A stretch of 64,000 bases of DNA from Streptomyces xylophagus (GTDB lineage Bacteria; Actinomycetota; Actinomycetes; Streptomycetales; Streptomycetaceae): the NCBI RefSeq assembly GCF_000716435.1, contig NZ_JNWO01000011.1:186001-250000 (forward strand). The letters run 5' to 3'. Every line of letters starts with the position of its first letter. The first letter of the stretch is position 1. The notes beneath the pieces are model-generated. The model saw only the letters and a program-made list of their open reading frames with translations. It had not been told where the DNA came from and searched no databases. Shown piece by piece: positions 16,500 to 25,229 of the stretch. The translations under genes and the position numbers were made by a program.

Positions 16500-17135
16500 A
16501 TGGCGAGACTTCATCTCTTCGACCTCGACGGCACTTTGCTGCACGGAACCAGCGCGCCCCTGGAGATCTCACGTCAACTCGGTCTGGAGACCGAGACGGT
16601 GGAGCTCGAGCAGGAGATCTCGGCCGGGCTGATCGGACCGCCGGAGTATGCGACCCGTGTCTACACGCTGTGGGCGGATCTCACCGAGGCGCATGTGACG
16701 GCGGCCTTCGAAGGGGCCCCTTGGCTGGCGCGCATCCGTGAGGTCTGGGCCGAGATCAGAAGTGCCGGCGAATACTGCGCCGTCGTATCGCTCTCGCCCT
16801 CTTTCTTTGTGGAACGGCTCACGGGCTGGGGCGCGCACGCGGCACATGGATCGCTTTTTCCCGCCGTGCCTTTCACCGAGCCTTCCATGGACCTGACCGG
16901 AGTCCTCAGTGCCGCGGCCAAGGTGGTGATCGCGGATCGATTGTGCGAGGAGTTCGGGGTGACGAGGGCCGACTGCGTCGCCTATGGGGACTCGATGTCG
17001 GACAAGGATCTGTTCGGTGCCGTGCCTGTCTCCGTCGCGGTCAATGCCGATCAGCATCTGTCCGGCCTTGCGACCCACTCCTATGCGGGGCGGGATCTGT
17101 GGGACGCCTACGAATTGGTGCGCGGCGCCCGGTAG
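16500..17135 (+). CDS. HAD-superfamily (SerB-like, IB) phosphatase
   Basis: The 211-residue protein starts MARLHLFDLDGTLLHG. FDLDGT holds the nucleophile Asp and acid-base Asp of HAD phosphatases, and the late motif VAYGDSMSDKDLFGAV holds the Mg-binding acidic pair. Length and the helical cap between motifs I and II fit subfamily IB (phosphoserine phosphatase-like). No ribosome binding site is present. TAACCT (16486-16491) lies 8 bases before the ATG, so a leaderless mRNA is likely. The substrate is unknown. Confidence 0.88.
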   Translation: MARLHLFDLDGTLLHGTSAPLEISRQLGLETETVELEQEISAGLIGPPEYATRVYTLWADLTEAHVTAAFEGAPWLARIREVWAEIRSAGEYCAVVSLSPSFFVERLTGWGAHAAHGSLFPAVPFTEPSMDLTGVLSAAAKVVIADRLCEEFGVTRADCVAYGDSMSDKDLFGAVPVSVAVNADQHLSGLATHSYAGRDLWDAYELVRGAR

Positions 17136-17440
17136 TTGAGGGAACTGAGGGTTCGCCCCTCCCCTTGTTCGCGGGGGAGCAAGGCGGGACTTGTGCCCGG
17201 AGCGCGGGCCGGTATGGTCGACTCCGGTTCCTGTCCGGAGCGGGACGCCGCGTGGGAGTACTGCGGGCAATGTCACACTCTCGCCTTACTTGTCCGTACG
17301 CAGTGGGAATGTGGGTTGGATATGGCTGTATTGGCCGCTTGACCGAACGGGGAGAAGCAAGCCGTCCACGCGGAAAGCAGGCAGCTTCCGGCTGAGGAAG
17401 CACGCCGACCGACCGAAAGATGTTCGAGGCGAGGCACACC
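17136..17440. other. Intergenic region with hairpins upstream of the flavohemoprotein gene
   Basis: No gene is seen. Two hairpins lie early in the gap: CTCCCC (17159-17164) with GGGGAG (17174-17179), a probable terminator of the HAD gene, and CTCCGG (17222-17227) with CCGGAG (17235-17240). The second half, about 17260-17380, is the likely promoter zone; I see no certain -35/-10 pair. Confidence 0.5.
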
Positions 17441-19033
17441 ATGGACGCTCCGACCACCCCGTCGGCCGACAACGGCACGTCCGGGGGCGGCGGCGGAAGC
17501 GGCTGGTTCACTCCGCGCAAGCAGCCGGAAGTGCCTCCGGGCGAAGAGCGTGAGACGACAGGGGGACGGCGGCCGGCCGTGCTGCGTCCGATGCGCAGGG
17601 GTGCGGCGGGGAGCAAGGAGCGTCCGCCCGTGGAGAGTTCGGCACAGTCGGCTCCGAGCGGTGACGGTGCCGGGCCGGAACCGGCCGGGTCCGCTGCTCG
17701 GCAGGGCGTAGCGGCCGACCAGGAGCGAATACCGTCGGCCGAGACCGCCTCACAGCCCTTCACCGCCCCGCAGCCCTTCACCCCTGCCCAGGCCCTGTCT
17801 CCCGCCCTCGCACCGACCGCCCCCGTGCCGACCGCGCCCCCACGGCCCGCCGCCGAGGCCACCCCGGCCACTGTGCGCGTGCCCGCCCAGCGAACTTCAA
17901 GTCCCGCCACCGAGAAGGCCTCCCCGGATGCCGTACTCGTCCGCCGGACCATGGCCGAAGTAGCGCCCGTGGCCGACAAGGTCACCTCGTACTTCTACGC
18001 GCTGCTCTTCGTGCGCCACCCCGAGCTGCGGTCGCTGTTCCCGGCGGCGATGGACACCCAGCGGGACCGGTTGCTCAAGGCGCTGCTCACCGCGGCCGAA
18101 CACATCGACAACACCGAGGTCCTCGTCGCGTATCTGCGGAACCTCGGCCGTGGGCACCGCAAGTACGGCACCCGGGCCGAGCACTATCCGGCCGTCGGCG
18201 AGTGCCTCATCGGCGCCCTGAACAAGTACGCCACCGCCGTCTGGGACGTGGAGACGGAGGCGGCCTGGGTCCGGGCGTACACGACGATCTCGCAGGTCAT
18301 GATCGACGCGGCTGCCGCGGACGAACTGCGTGCTCCGGCCTGGTGGCACGCGGAGGTCGTCACCCACGATCTCCGAACCCGGGACGTCGCCGTCGTCACC
18401 GTCCGCCCGGACCAGCCCTACCCCTTCCTCGCAGGGCAGTACACGAGCCTGGAGACGCCCTGGTGGCCGCGGATCTGGCGGCACTACTCCCTGGCCTCCG
18501 CGCCCCGCTCGGACGGACTGCTGACCTTCCACGTGAAGGCCGTCCCGGCGGGCTGGGTCTCGAACGCCCTGGTGCACCGCGCCCGACCCGGCGACGTCAT
18601 CCGGCTCGGCCCGCCGGCCGGCTCGATGACCGTGGACCACACCACCGACAGCGGCTTGCTCTGCCTCGGCGGAGGCACCGGCATAGCGCCGATCAAGGCG
18701 CTCGTCGAGGATGTCGCCGAGCACGGCGAACGGCGACCGGTGGAGGTGTTCTACGGCGCCCGCACCGACCACGACCTCTATGACATCGACACGATGCTCC
18801 GGCTCCAGCAGTCGCACCCGTGGCTCGAGGTCCGGCCGATCGTCGACGAGCGGGCGCGTCTCCAACTCCCGGACGCCATAAGGACGTACGGGCCGTGGAG
18901 CGGGTACGACGCCTATGTCTCGGGCCCGCCCGGAATGATCCGCAGCGGTGTCCATGCCCTGAGGGACGTCGGCATCCCGCCGGCGCGCATACGGCACGAC
19001 TCGGTCGAGGAGTTGGTGGCCGCCGGGGACTGA
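17441..19033 (+). CDS. Flavohemoprotein-like globin/FAD/NAD oxidoreductase with a long disordered N-terminus
   Basis: The 530-residue protein has an unusual Pro/Ala/Ser-rich, probably disordered first 160 residues. A globin domain follows (about 165-300), with the proximal-histidine segment LGRGHRKYGTRAEHYPAVGECL. After it come an FAD domain with RHYSLASAPR and an NAD domain with GGGTGIAPIKALVED and SGPPGM. This is the layout of flavohemoglobins, which detoxify nitric oxide to nitrate using NAD(P)H, or of two-domain globin reductases. GAGG precedes ATG 17441; ATG 17420 is in frame but poorly placed. Typical flavohemoglobins are about 400 residues, so the extension is the odd part. Confidence 0.88.
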   Translation: MDAPTTPSADNGTSGGGGGSGWFTPRKQPEVPPGEERETTGGRRPAVLRPMRRGAAGSKERPPVESSAQSAPSGDGAGPEPAGSAARQGVAADQERIPSAETASQPFTAPQPFTPAQALSPALAPTAPVPTAPPRPAAEATPATVRVPAQRTSSPATEKASPDAVLVRRTMAEVAPVADKVTSYFYALLFVRHPELRSLFPAAMDTQRDRLLKALLTAAEHIDNTEVLVAYLRNLGRGHRKYGTRAEHYPAVGECLIGALNKYATAVWDVETEAAWVRAYTTISQVMIDAAAADELRAPAWWHAEVVTHDLRTRDVAVVTVRPDQPYPFLAGQYTSLETPWWPRIWRHYSLASAPRSDGLLTFHVKAVPAGWVSNALVHRARPGDVIRLGPPAGSMTVDHTTDSGLLCLGGGTGIAPIKALVEDVAEHGERRPVEVFYGARTDHDLYDIDTMLRLQQSHPWLEVRPIVDERARLQLPDAIRTYGPWSGYDAYVSGPPGMIRSGVHALRDVGIPPARIRHDSVEELVAAGD

Positions 19034-19049
19034 CCCGGTGCCGGAGGCG

Positions 19050-19532
19050 TCAGCCGAGGTCGGGAGCGTGCATCGCGCGGACCCCTTCGATGTTGCCGTC
19101 CAGGTAGTGCCGTAGGGACAGGGGCACGAGATGGACGGACGCGATGCCGACTCGGGTGAAGGGCACTCGTACGATCTCGTACTCGCCGAGGGGCTCGTCC
19201 ACCTCGGGGCCGTGGCGTAGCGCCGGGTCCATGGACTCCAGGTGGCAGACGAAGAAGTGCTGCACCTTCACACCGGTCGTGGCCGCGTTCGCGCCGATGT
19301 GCTCGACGGTGTCCACGAAGCAGGGCACCACGTCGGTGATCTTGGCGCCGAGTTCCTCGTACACCTCCCGGTGCAGGGCGTCGACGACGGTTGTGTCCCC
19401 GGGTTCGACCCCGCCACCGGGCGTGACCCAGTAGGGATCCACACCGGGCTTGGTGCGCTTGATGAGGATCAGGGCGTCGCCGTCGAGGAGAATGGCGCGT
19501 GCGGTGCGCTTGACCACGGGTCGGACGGTCAT
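19050..19532 (-). CDS. Nudix hydrolase with a substituted Nudix box
   Basis: The 160-residue protein has the alpha-beta-alpha Nudix fold around GGGVEPGDTTVVDALHREVYEELG. It keeps the catalytic REVYEELG, but the first glutamate of the consensus Gx5Ex7REUxEExG is replaced by threonine. The core Mg-binding glutamates remain, so activity on a nucleoside-diphosphate-linked substrate is plausible. A parS-like site lies about 20 bases upstream of the chosen ATG (19532). There is no good ribosome binding site, and the start is uncertain because the frame stays open upstream to 19634. It converges on the flavohemoprotein gene. Confidence 0.82.
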   Translation of the reverse strand: MTVRPVVKRTARAILLDGDALILIKRTKPGVDPYWVTPGGGVEPGDTTVVDALHREVYEELGAKITDVVPCFVDTVEHIGANAATTGVKVQHFFVCHLESMDPALRHGPEVDEPLGEYEIVRVPFTRVGIASVHLVPLSLRHYLDGNIEGVRAMHAPDLG

Positions 19533-19553
19533 GGGAGAAATGTGGCCCGGCTG

Positions 19554-19567
19554 GTTCCACGTGAAAC
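19554..19567. other. parS-like site (one mismatch)
   Basis: The site reads GTTCCACGTGAAAC, one base from consensus, just upstream of the Nudix gene start and possibly inside its leader. Confidence 0.65.
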
Positions 19568-19643
19568 ATCGCGAAACGTGACCTTGACGGTTCAGAGCGT
19601 GACGTTCGGCGGGCTTGCCGCAGAACGGCCGCAAAGTGCCTGG

Positions 19644-20549
19644 TCAGCTCCAGTCGGTGGCCGCCCGTTGGAGCCACTCGTGGGCCCGGGCGATGTGCGG
19701 CATTGCAAGAGTGCCGGTCCGCACCACCAGGAAATACGTCCGCAGCGGCGGTACCGCGGGTTCGTGGAGCGGGACGACCTCGCCGCGTTCCAGCGCGAGG
19801 GCGCACAGATAGCGGGGCAGTACCGCGAGCCCTGCGCCCGCGACCGCGCAGGCGAGGACTGCACGCAGGTCCGGCACGATGACGGTGCCCGGGGTGGCCG
19901 GACGGGCATCGAAGACCGAGGCCCAGTACCGGGAGACGAAGGGCAGCGACTCGTGGACCTCGACCACGGGGAGGTCGTCCAGGGCGGGCGCGTCCTTGGG
20001 GCCGAGCTTCGCGGAGCCGATCTGCGCGGCCCAGTGCGGGGCGGCGACAAGGACGTGCTCCTCGTCGCAGAGCGTTGTCGCGGTGAGCAGAGCGCCTCGC
20101 GGACGGGCCGTGCTGATGGCCAGATCATGATGTCCGGCCGCCAGCCCCTCCAGGGTCTCCTCGGCGTTCCCGAAGGACGCGCGCAGCGCGAAGCCCTGGC
20201 CGTCCTCGCCGGTCAGCTCCGTGAGCGCGGGCAGCGCCCGCTCGGCGGTGAACTCGGGGGGCCCGGCAAGATGCAGGGTGCGCAGCGAGGAGTCGTTGTC
20301 GGGACCCGTCTCGGCTATCTCCACGAGGGCGTCGAGATGCGGTGCGGCCTTGTGCGCGAGTTCGTCGCCCATGGTGGTGGGGGTGACTCCACGGGCCTGG
20401 CGCAGGAACAGAGGGCGGCCCAACTGCCGTTCCAGGGTGCGGATCTGGGACGTCACCGCCGGCTGGGAGAGACCGAGCAGGGCTGCGGCGCGGGTGAAGG
20501 AGCCGGCCCGGTGCACGGTCACGAAGGTGCGCAGCAAGGCCAGATCCAT
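19644..20549 (-). CDS. LysR-family transcriptional regulator
   Basis: The 301-residue protein has the LysR N-terminal winged helix (MDLALLRTFVTVHRAGSFTR, then AALLGLSQPAVTSQIRTLE). A periplasmic-binding-like effector domain follows from about residue 90 (LHLAGPPEF, GHHDLAIST, AGAGLAVLPRYL). The ATG at 20549 follows GGAAAGGAG. LysR genes usually regulate a divergent neighbour, but here the next gene upstream is on the same strand and has its own terminator, so the target is not evident and may be at a distance or only itself. The promoter is probably in the AT-rich stretch 20600-20640. Confidence 0.92.
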   Translation of the reverse strand: MDLALLRTFVTVHRAGSFTRAAALLGLSQPAVTSQIRTLERQLGRPLFLRQARGVTPTTMGDELAHKAAPHLDALVEIAETGPDNDSSLRTLHLAGPPEFTAERALPALTELTGEDGQGFALRASFGNAEETLEGLAAGHHDLAISTARPRGALLTATTLCDEEHVLVAAPHWAAQIGSAKLGPKDAPALDDLPVVEVHESLPFVSRYWASVFDARPATPGTVIVPDLRAVLACAVAGAGLAVLPRYLCALALERGEVVPLHEPAVPPLRTYFLVVRTGTLAMPHIARAHEWLQRAATDWS

Positions 20550-20697
20550 GGCACGCACTCTCCTTTCCCCACCCGTCCTCCGGCCCCGGGCAGGGCCCAA
20601 CTATAAATAAGTCGATAGGTCGCTGTCGCTACTGTGATTGGACACTGACACAGAGTCAACTAGCCTCGTTCGTGCGGTTCTTCGCGCGCAGAACCGG

Positions 20698-20736
20698 GGA
20701 CGGTCCGAGCCACGAGGGGGGAGGCTCGGACCGTCC
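20698..20736 (-). terminator. Terminator of the holin-like/ptpA/PLP-lyase operon
   Basis: A 14-bp perfect stem (20698-20711 with 20723-20736) lies about 40 bases beyond the stop of the minus-strand PLP enzyme gene. Confidence 0.9.
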
Positions 20737-20777
20737 GTTGTGCGTACCAGGACACCGACCGGCGGTACGTAAACCGG

Positions 20778-21923
20778 TCACCGAGCCGACTCGTCCAGCG
20801 CACGCAGCACATCGGCCACCAGGTCCTCCGGATCCTCGGCACCGACCGAGAAGCGAACGAAGCCCTCCGGCACCGCGTCACCTCCCCAGCGCCCACGCCG
20901 TTCGGCGGTGGACCGCACCCCGCCGAAACTCGTCGCGTCGTCCACGAGCCGCAGGGCGTCGAGAAAACGCTCGGCACGCGTGCGCGTGGGCAGCGTGAAC
21001 GAAACCACACACCCGTAGCGCCGCATCTGCTGCGACGCGATCTTGTGCGACGGGTCGTCGGGCAGCCCCGGATAACGCAGCCCGGTCACCTCGGCCCGGC
21101 CGCGCAGGGCCTCGGCGAGGGTCCGCGCGGTGGCGTTCTGCCGGTCGACACGCAGCTGGAGCGTGGCGATCGAGCGGTGCGCGAGCCAGGCCTCCATGGG
21201 CCCGGGAATCGCGCCGACGATCTTGCGCCACCGGCGTACGGCGGCCATGGCGGTGGCGTCGGTTCCGGCGACGTAGCCGAGGAGGACGTCCCCGTGCCCG
21301 GTGAGCTGCTTGGTACCGCTCGCCACGGAGAAGTCGGCGCCGAGTTCCAGCGGGCGCTGTCCCAGGGGCGTGGCGAGGGTGTTGTCGACGGCCACGAGGG
21401 CGCCACGCGCGTGTGCCGCCTCGGCGAGCCGTCGTACGTCACACACGTCGAGCCCGGGGTTCGACGGGGTCTCGATCCACAGCAGCTTCGCGCCGTCGAG
21501 GAGGTCGAGCTGGGCGTCCCCGGCGGTCGGCGCGGTGCGCACTTCGATGCCGTACGCCTCCAACTGCGCGCGCACCAGCGGCAGTACCTGGTAGCCGTCG
21601 TCGGGCAGGACGACCGCGTCGCCGGCGCGCAGCTGGGAGAAGAGCACCGAGGAGATGGCGGCCATGCCGGAGGCGAACACGAGCGTTTCGACGCCAGCCT
21701 GTCCGGGCGCCTCCAACTCGCCGATGGCGCGCTCCAGATGGGTCCAGGTCGGGTTCTCGTCACGGCCGTAGGCGTACGGGCCCGTCACCTCGCCCGGGAG
21801 GTGGAAGTGCGCGGCGAACACCGGCCCGGGCAGGGTCGGTTCGTGCTTGACCGGCTCGGGCAACCCGGCCCGCACCGCGCGTGTGCCGTCTCCCACACCC
21901 TTGTCTGCAGCGGAATCACTCAT
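20778..21923 (-). CDS. Cystathionine gamma-lyase/synthase-family PLP enzyme
   Basis: The 381-residue protein belongs to the Cys/Met metabolism PLP family. It has the substrate-site YAYGRDENPTW, the cofactor stacking region SGMAAISS, LWIETPSNPG, VAVDNT, and the PLP lysine in SGTKQLTGHGD. It acts in transsulfuration or on methionine-related thioethers; the precise reaction (gamma-lyase or synthase) cannot be fixed from motifs. GGAGGG precedes the ATG. Its start overlaps the stop of ptpA by 4 bases (translational coupling), making it the last gene of a three-gene operon. Confidence 0.9.
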   Translation of the reverse strand: MSDSAADKGVGDGTRAVRAGLPEPVKHEPTLPGPVFAAHFHLPGEVTGPYAYGRDENPTWTHLERAIGELEAPGQAGVETLVFASGMAAISSVLFSQLRAGDAVVLPDDGYQVLPLVRAQLEAYGIEVRTAPTAGDAQLDLLDGAKLLWIETPSNPGLDVCDVRRLAEAAHARGALVAVDNTLATPLGQRPLELGADFSVASGTKQLTGHGDVLLGYVAGTDATAMAAVRRWRKIVGAIPGPMEAWLAHRSIATLQLRVDRQNATARTLAEALRGRAEVTGLRYPGLPDDPSHKIASQQMRRYGCVVSFTLPTRTRAERFLDALRLVDDATSFGGVRSTAERRGRWGGDAVPEGFVRFSVGAEDPEDLVADVLRALDESAR

Positions 21924-22411
21924 ACCGCTCGTCCCTCCACTTCCTCACGCACCGCGGCGAGCAGGCCCGTGCTCGCCGCCTCCACCATCTCAAGGCACTC
22001 CTCGAAGCCGTCCAGGCCCCCGTAGTACGGGTCCGGTACATCGAGGTCGCCGTCGGCGGCGGGGTCGTAGGAGCGGAGCAGGTGGACCTTCCGGGCGTCC
22101 TGCTCGGTCGGGGCGAGGCGGCGCAGTGCGCTGCGGTGGCCGGAGTCGAGGGCGATGACGAGGTCCAGGCGGGGGAACCAGGAGGCCTGGAACTGGCGGG
22201 CGACATGGTCGCCGCCGTATCCGTGCTCCGCCAGGACGGCGACGGCGCGCGGGTCGGCGCCGTCGCCCTCGTGCCAGCCGCCCGTGCCCGCGCTGTCGAC
22301 CTCGACCAGGCCGTCGAGGCCGGCCTCCTCCACCCGCGCGCGGAAGACCGATTCGGCCATCGGGGAGCGGCAGATGTTGCCGGTGCAGACGAAGCTGACG
22401 CGGTAGGTCAT
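21920..22411 (-). CDS. ptpA: Low-molecular-weight protein tyrosine phosphatase PtpA
   Basis: The 163-residue protein has the P-loop VCTGNICRSPMAE near residue 8 (catalytic Cys and Arg of CX5R) and the general-acid loop DPYYGG with aspartate near residue 126. It dephosphorylates phosphotyrosine proteins. The S. coelicolor homologue PtpA influences antibiotic production. It sits 7 bases after the holin-like gene and overlaps the PLP enzyme start by 4 bases. It is intact and of normal length. Confidence 0.94.
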   Translation of the reverse strand: MTYRVSFVCTGNICRSPMAESVFRARVEEAGLDGLVEVDSAGTGGWHEGDGADPRAVAVLAEHGYGGDHVARQFQASWFPRLDLVIALDSGHRSALRRLAPTEQDARKVHLLRSYDPAADGDLDVPDPYYGGLDGFEECLEMVEAASTGLLAAVREEVEGRAV

Positions 22412-22418
22412 GGCGTGC

Positions 22419-22796
22419 TCAGTCCCCGTCGGGCAGGACGACGTTGAGCGCCCAGGAGACGACCGAGATGATCAGGCCGCCCAGGACGGCCGTCCAGAAG
22501 CCGTCGACGTGGAAACTCAGGTCGAACCTGTCGGCCAGCCACGAGGTGAGCATCAGCATCAGCGCGTTGACCACCAGGGTGATCAGACCGAGCGTCAGGA
22601 TGAACAGCGGGAAGGTCAGCACCTTGACGATCGGCTTCACGAGGAAGTTCACCAGGCCGAAGACCACGGCGACGAGGAGCAGGGTCCAGACCTTCTTGAA
22701 GGTGCTGTCGCCGGTCAGGGTGATCTTGTCGATGAGCCATACGGCGACCGCCAGGGCACCCGCGTTGGCGATCGTCTTGACTAGGAAATTCTTCAT
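22419..22796 (-). CDS. Phage-holin-family (PF04020-like) four-helix membrane protein
   Basis: The 125-residue protein has four hydrophobic segments, starting MKNFLVKTIANAGALAVAVWLI and continuing with VVFGLVNFLVKPIVKVLTFPLFILTLGL-type sequence. This is the pattern of the YvlD/holin-4-superfamily membrane proteins common in actinobacteria. Function is unknown; despite the name it is not a phage gene here. It is the first gene of the operon with ptpA and the PLP enzyme, and is divergent from a cupin gene with 48 bp between starts. Confidence 0.88.
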   Translation of the reverse strand: MKNFLVKTIANAGALAVAVWLIDKITLTGDSTFKKVWTLLLVAVVFGLVNFLVKPIVKVLTFPLFILTLGLITLVVNALMLMLTSWLADRFDLSFHVDGFWTAVLGGLIISVVSWALNVVLPDGD

Positions 22797-22844
22797 GTGT
22801 CTGATCGTGACAGAAGAGATCGACTCCGAGCGTGGACGAGGGCG

Positions 22845-23162
22845 ATGAAGGCATTCCGGTTGGATGAACTGGAGGCGGAGCGTGCCGCCAACGACGGCGC
22901 ATACCTGCAGTTCCTGCGCGAGAAGAACATGTCGGTCGGTCTGTACGCGCTCGACGCGGGCGACCACGACCGGCAGCAGCCGCACAACCAGGACGAGGTG
23001 TACTTCGTCGTGAGCGGACGCGCCGCGATCACCGTCGGCATGGAGACCACCCAGGTGGCGCGCGGCAGCGTGGTCTACGTGCCGGCCGGGGTGGCCCACA
23101 AGTTCCATCACATCAGCGAGGACCTGCGGGTGCTGGTGGTGTTCTCGCCGCCGGAGGCCTGA
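22845..23162 (+). CDS. Small cupin-domain protein
   Basis: The 105-residue protein is a single cupin barrel. Motif 1 is around QQPHNQDEVYFVVSGRA and motif 2 is PAGVAHKFHHI, with histidines and a glutamate placed to bind a metal. GAGGG precedes ATG 22845. Function is unknown; such short cupins may be isomerases, dioxygenases or sensors. It is divergent from the holin-like gene. Confidence 0.85.
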   Translation: MKAFRLDELEAERAANDGAYLQFLREKNMSVGLYALDAGDHDRQQPHNQDEVYFVVSGRAAITVGMETTQVARGSVVYVPAGVAHKFHHISEDLRVLVVFSPPEA

Positions 23163-23211
23163 TCCTGCCGGAAGCCCGGCTCTCCACCCGAAGCCTGACC
23201 CGCGTCTCAGG

Positions 23212-23226
23212 GTTCCCTAGGGGAAC
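23212..23226. promoter_or_regulatory. Perfect 15-bp interrupted palindrome
   Basis: GTTCCC-TAG-GGGAAC lies in the 213-bp gap between the cupin gene and the small membrane protein gene. It could be an operator for the downstream gene or a weak terminator of the cupin gene. Confidence 0.4.
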
Positions 23227-23375
23227 GGTCAGGGGAGGACAAGGGATGCGAGGCCCCCGTTCGGCCTTCGCCCGCCCTAGCATCGAGTGCAGAACATCAG
23301 AGATCCGGCACACGAGTGCCGGACACCGACAGGACCCGGTACGAGCGACGGGCGGAGAGGCAAAGGACGAGGGCA

Positions 23376-23588
23376 ATGCGAGAGATCTTCGGTGGACTGC
23401 CGTGGTGGGTGAAGTGGGTCGCGGTGCCGGTCATCGCCCTGGTCGTGTTCGGCGGGCTGATAGCGACCGTCGTGGGCATTGTCATCGGACTGCTCTTCAA
23501 GCTGCTGGTCTTCGTGGCGCTGGTCGGCGGACTGATCTACGTCGTACGGAAGTTCACGTCGAGTTCCTCCTCACGCGGCGACTGGTGA
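23376..23588 (+). CDS. Small DUF5326-type membrane protein
   Basis: The 70-residue protein begins MREIFGGLPWWVKWVAVPV and has two tightly packed hydrophobic segments (residues about 12-35 and 38-58). A serine-rich positively charged tail ends in RGDW. This matches the small Streptomyces family annotated DUF5326. GAGGG precedes the ATG. Function is unknown. Confidence 0.8.
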   Translation: MREIFGGLPWWVKWVAVPVIALVVFGGLIATVVGIVIGLLFKLLVFVALVGGLIYVVRKFTSSSSSRGDW

Positions 23589-23601
23589 GGTCCTGCTGGG
23601 C

Positions 23602-23632
23602 AACCGGTGATCGGTAACAGGAATCACCGGTT
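23602..23632 (+). terminator. Hairpin between the DUF5326 gene and ssgR
   Basis: AACCGGTGAT (23602-23611) pairs perfectly with ATCACCGGTT (23623-23632), 13 bases after the stop codon. It is probably a terminator; an operator for ssgR is the alternative. Confidence 0.65.
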
Positions 23633-23786
23633 CCCTCGGGCGGGGGAAGTTTTCCGGACAGGCCGTCTGCGAGCGGTGGCGGGCGGTTAAAGTCCGGAAT
23701 TCGACGCGGGGACGAACCCCGCGGGCGGCGCACCCCCTCCCCGTGTTCCCCGCACGGGCTGCCCCCTCGCGCTCCGGAAGTGACCC

Positions 23787-24692
23787 TTGGCCACGGTTGA
23801 CACCGCACCCGTAGAACCACACGCACCCCCTGCTCAGCCCGTCCCGCCCCCTCAGCCACGCCCCCTGAAGGCCACGGCACCGCAGCCGCGCCCGGCGGCG
23901 GCCCCGCCGCAACAGCGTTCCGCGACAGCCCCTCACCAACACCAGTCCGCCACGCTCATCGGCTCCGTCCAGCGGGCGATGCGACTGCTGGAGTCCGTCG
24001 CCGGGCACGAGTACGGAGCCCCCGCCAAACAACTGGCCCGCGAGACCGGCCTCGCGCTCCCCACGGCGTACCACCTGCTGCGCACCCTCGTGCACGAGGG
24101 CTATCTGCGCCGCGACAAAGGGCTGTTCTTCCTCGGTGAAGCGGCCGAGCGGCTGAGCAGCAGCGGAGCGCAGGAGAAACGTCGCAGCACGATCGCCGAC
24201 GCACTGGCGGCCTGGCGCGATTCCATCGGCGTACCGGTCTACTACGCGATGTACCGCGACGGCGAGATCGAGGTCATGTGCGTCTCCGACACCCCCGGCA
24301 ATCCGGCGGTCGAGGAGTGGGCCGACTTCCGTGAGACGGGGCACGCGCACGCGATCGGCCAGTGTCTGCTGGCTCAGCTGGACGAGGAGACCCGGCGCGA
24401 CCACCTCGACCGGTATCCGGTGCGGTCCCTCACCCCGTACACCGTGCGGGACGGCCACTCCCTGCTGCGGCGCCTGGACGGGATGCGGCGGATGGAGCTG
24501 GTGGTGGAGCGTCAGGAGTACGCGCTGGGGACGGTCTGCGCGGCGATTCCGATCACGCTCGGCACCACGGCCGCCACGATGGCCATCTCCCTGCCCGCGC
24601 ATCAGGCCGATCGGCTGCCGGCCGCGGCCCGGCAGCTGCAGACCGAGGTCGGCAGGCTTCTGGGGTCGCTCGCGCTCTCTATCAGTATCTGA
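23787..24692 (+). CDS. ssgR: IclR-family activator SsgR
   Basis: The 301-residue protein has a Pro/Ala-rich leader of about 55 residues. An IclR winged helix follows (SVQRAMRLLESVAGHEYGAPAKQLARETG-type, then LALPTAYHLLRTLVHEGYL), and then a ligand-binding IclR domain. In Streptomyces, SsgR is encoded directly upstream of ssgA and activates it during sporulation. The start is TTG at 23787, with CGGAAG 8 bases upstream. The 99-bp gap to ssgA is AT-rich and presumably holds the ssgA promoter. Confidence 0.92.
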   Translation: MATVDTAPVEPHAPPAQPVPPPQPRPLKATAPQPRPAAAPPQQRSATAPHQHQSATLIGSVQRAMRLLESVAGHEYGAPAKQLARETGLALPTAYHLLRTLVHEGYLRRDKGLFFLGEAAERLSSSGAQEKRRSTIADALAAWRDSIGVPVYYAMYRDGEIEVMCVSDTPGNPAVEEWADFRETGHAHAIGQCLLAQLDEETRRDHLDRYPVRSLTPYTVRDGHSLLRRLDGMRRMELVVERQEYALGTVCAAIPITLGTTAATMAISLPAHQADRLPAAARQLQTEVGRLLGSLALSISI

Positions 24693-24791
24693 AAACTTAC
24701 TCCTTGTGATCTAACGTGTACGTTCAGCAATATTCCTTCAGTGTCACGGGGATCATTCCCAGCCAGTCGGCGGCAATTGACGGGATAGGCG

Positions 24792-25229
24792 ATGCGCGAG
24801 TCCGTACAGGCAGAGGTCATGATGAGCTTCCTCGTCTCCGAGGAGCTCTCCTTCCGTATCCCGGTCGAACTGGGCTACGCGACATGCGATCCGTACGCCG
24901 TGCGGCTGACCTTCCATCTGCCGGGCGATGCCCCGGTGACCTGGACCTTCGGCCGGGAGCTGCTGATCGACGGGGTGGGCAGGCCGTGCGGGGAAGGTGA
25001 TGTGCACATCGCGCCCGCCGATCCCGAGACGCTGGGTGAGGTGCTGATCCGGCTTCAGGTGGGCGGCGACCACGCACTGTTCCGCACCGGCGCGGCACCG
25101 CTCGTGGCGTTCCTCGACCGCACCGACCGGCTGGTTCCGCTCGGTCAGGAGCGTGCTCTCGCAGACTTCGACGCCCACCTCGACGAGGCGTTGGACCGCA
25201 TCCTCGCGGAGGAGCAGAGCGCCGGCTGA
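24792..25229 (+). CDS. ssgA: Sporulation and cell division protein SsgA (SALP family)
   Basis: The 145-residue protein contains MSFLVSEELSFRIPVELGY and LPGDAPVTWTFGRELLIDGVGRP, the hallmark of SsgA. This actinomycete-only protein activates septum formation in aerial hyphae by helping to place SsgB and FtsZ. The rest (FLDRTDRLVPLGQE, DEALDRILAEEQSAG) matches the family end to end. ATG 24792 is used; two adjacent ATG codons at 24819 and 24822 follow GAGG and would give the shorter MMSFLV form. Regulation by the upstream ssgR is expected. Its presence is strong evidence for Streptomyces. Confidence 0.96.
   Translation: MRESVQAEVMMSFLVSEELSFRIPVELGYATCDPYAVRLTFHLPGDAPVTWTFGRELLIDGVGRPCGEGDVHIAPADPETLGEVLIRLQVGGDHALFRTGAAPLVAFLDRTDRLVPLGQERALADFDAHLDEALDRILAEEQSAG

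Noticed and set aside
18531..18545. CTTCCACGTGAAGG as another parS-like site
   Set aside because: Four mismatches to the consensus and inside flavohemoprotein coding sequence.
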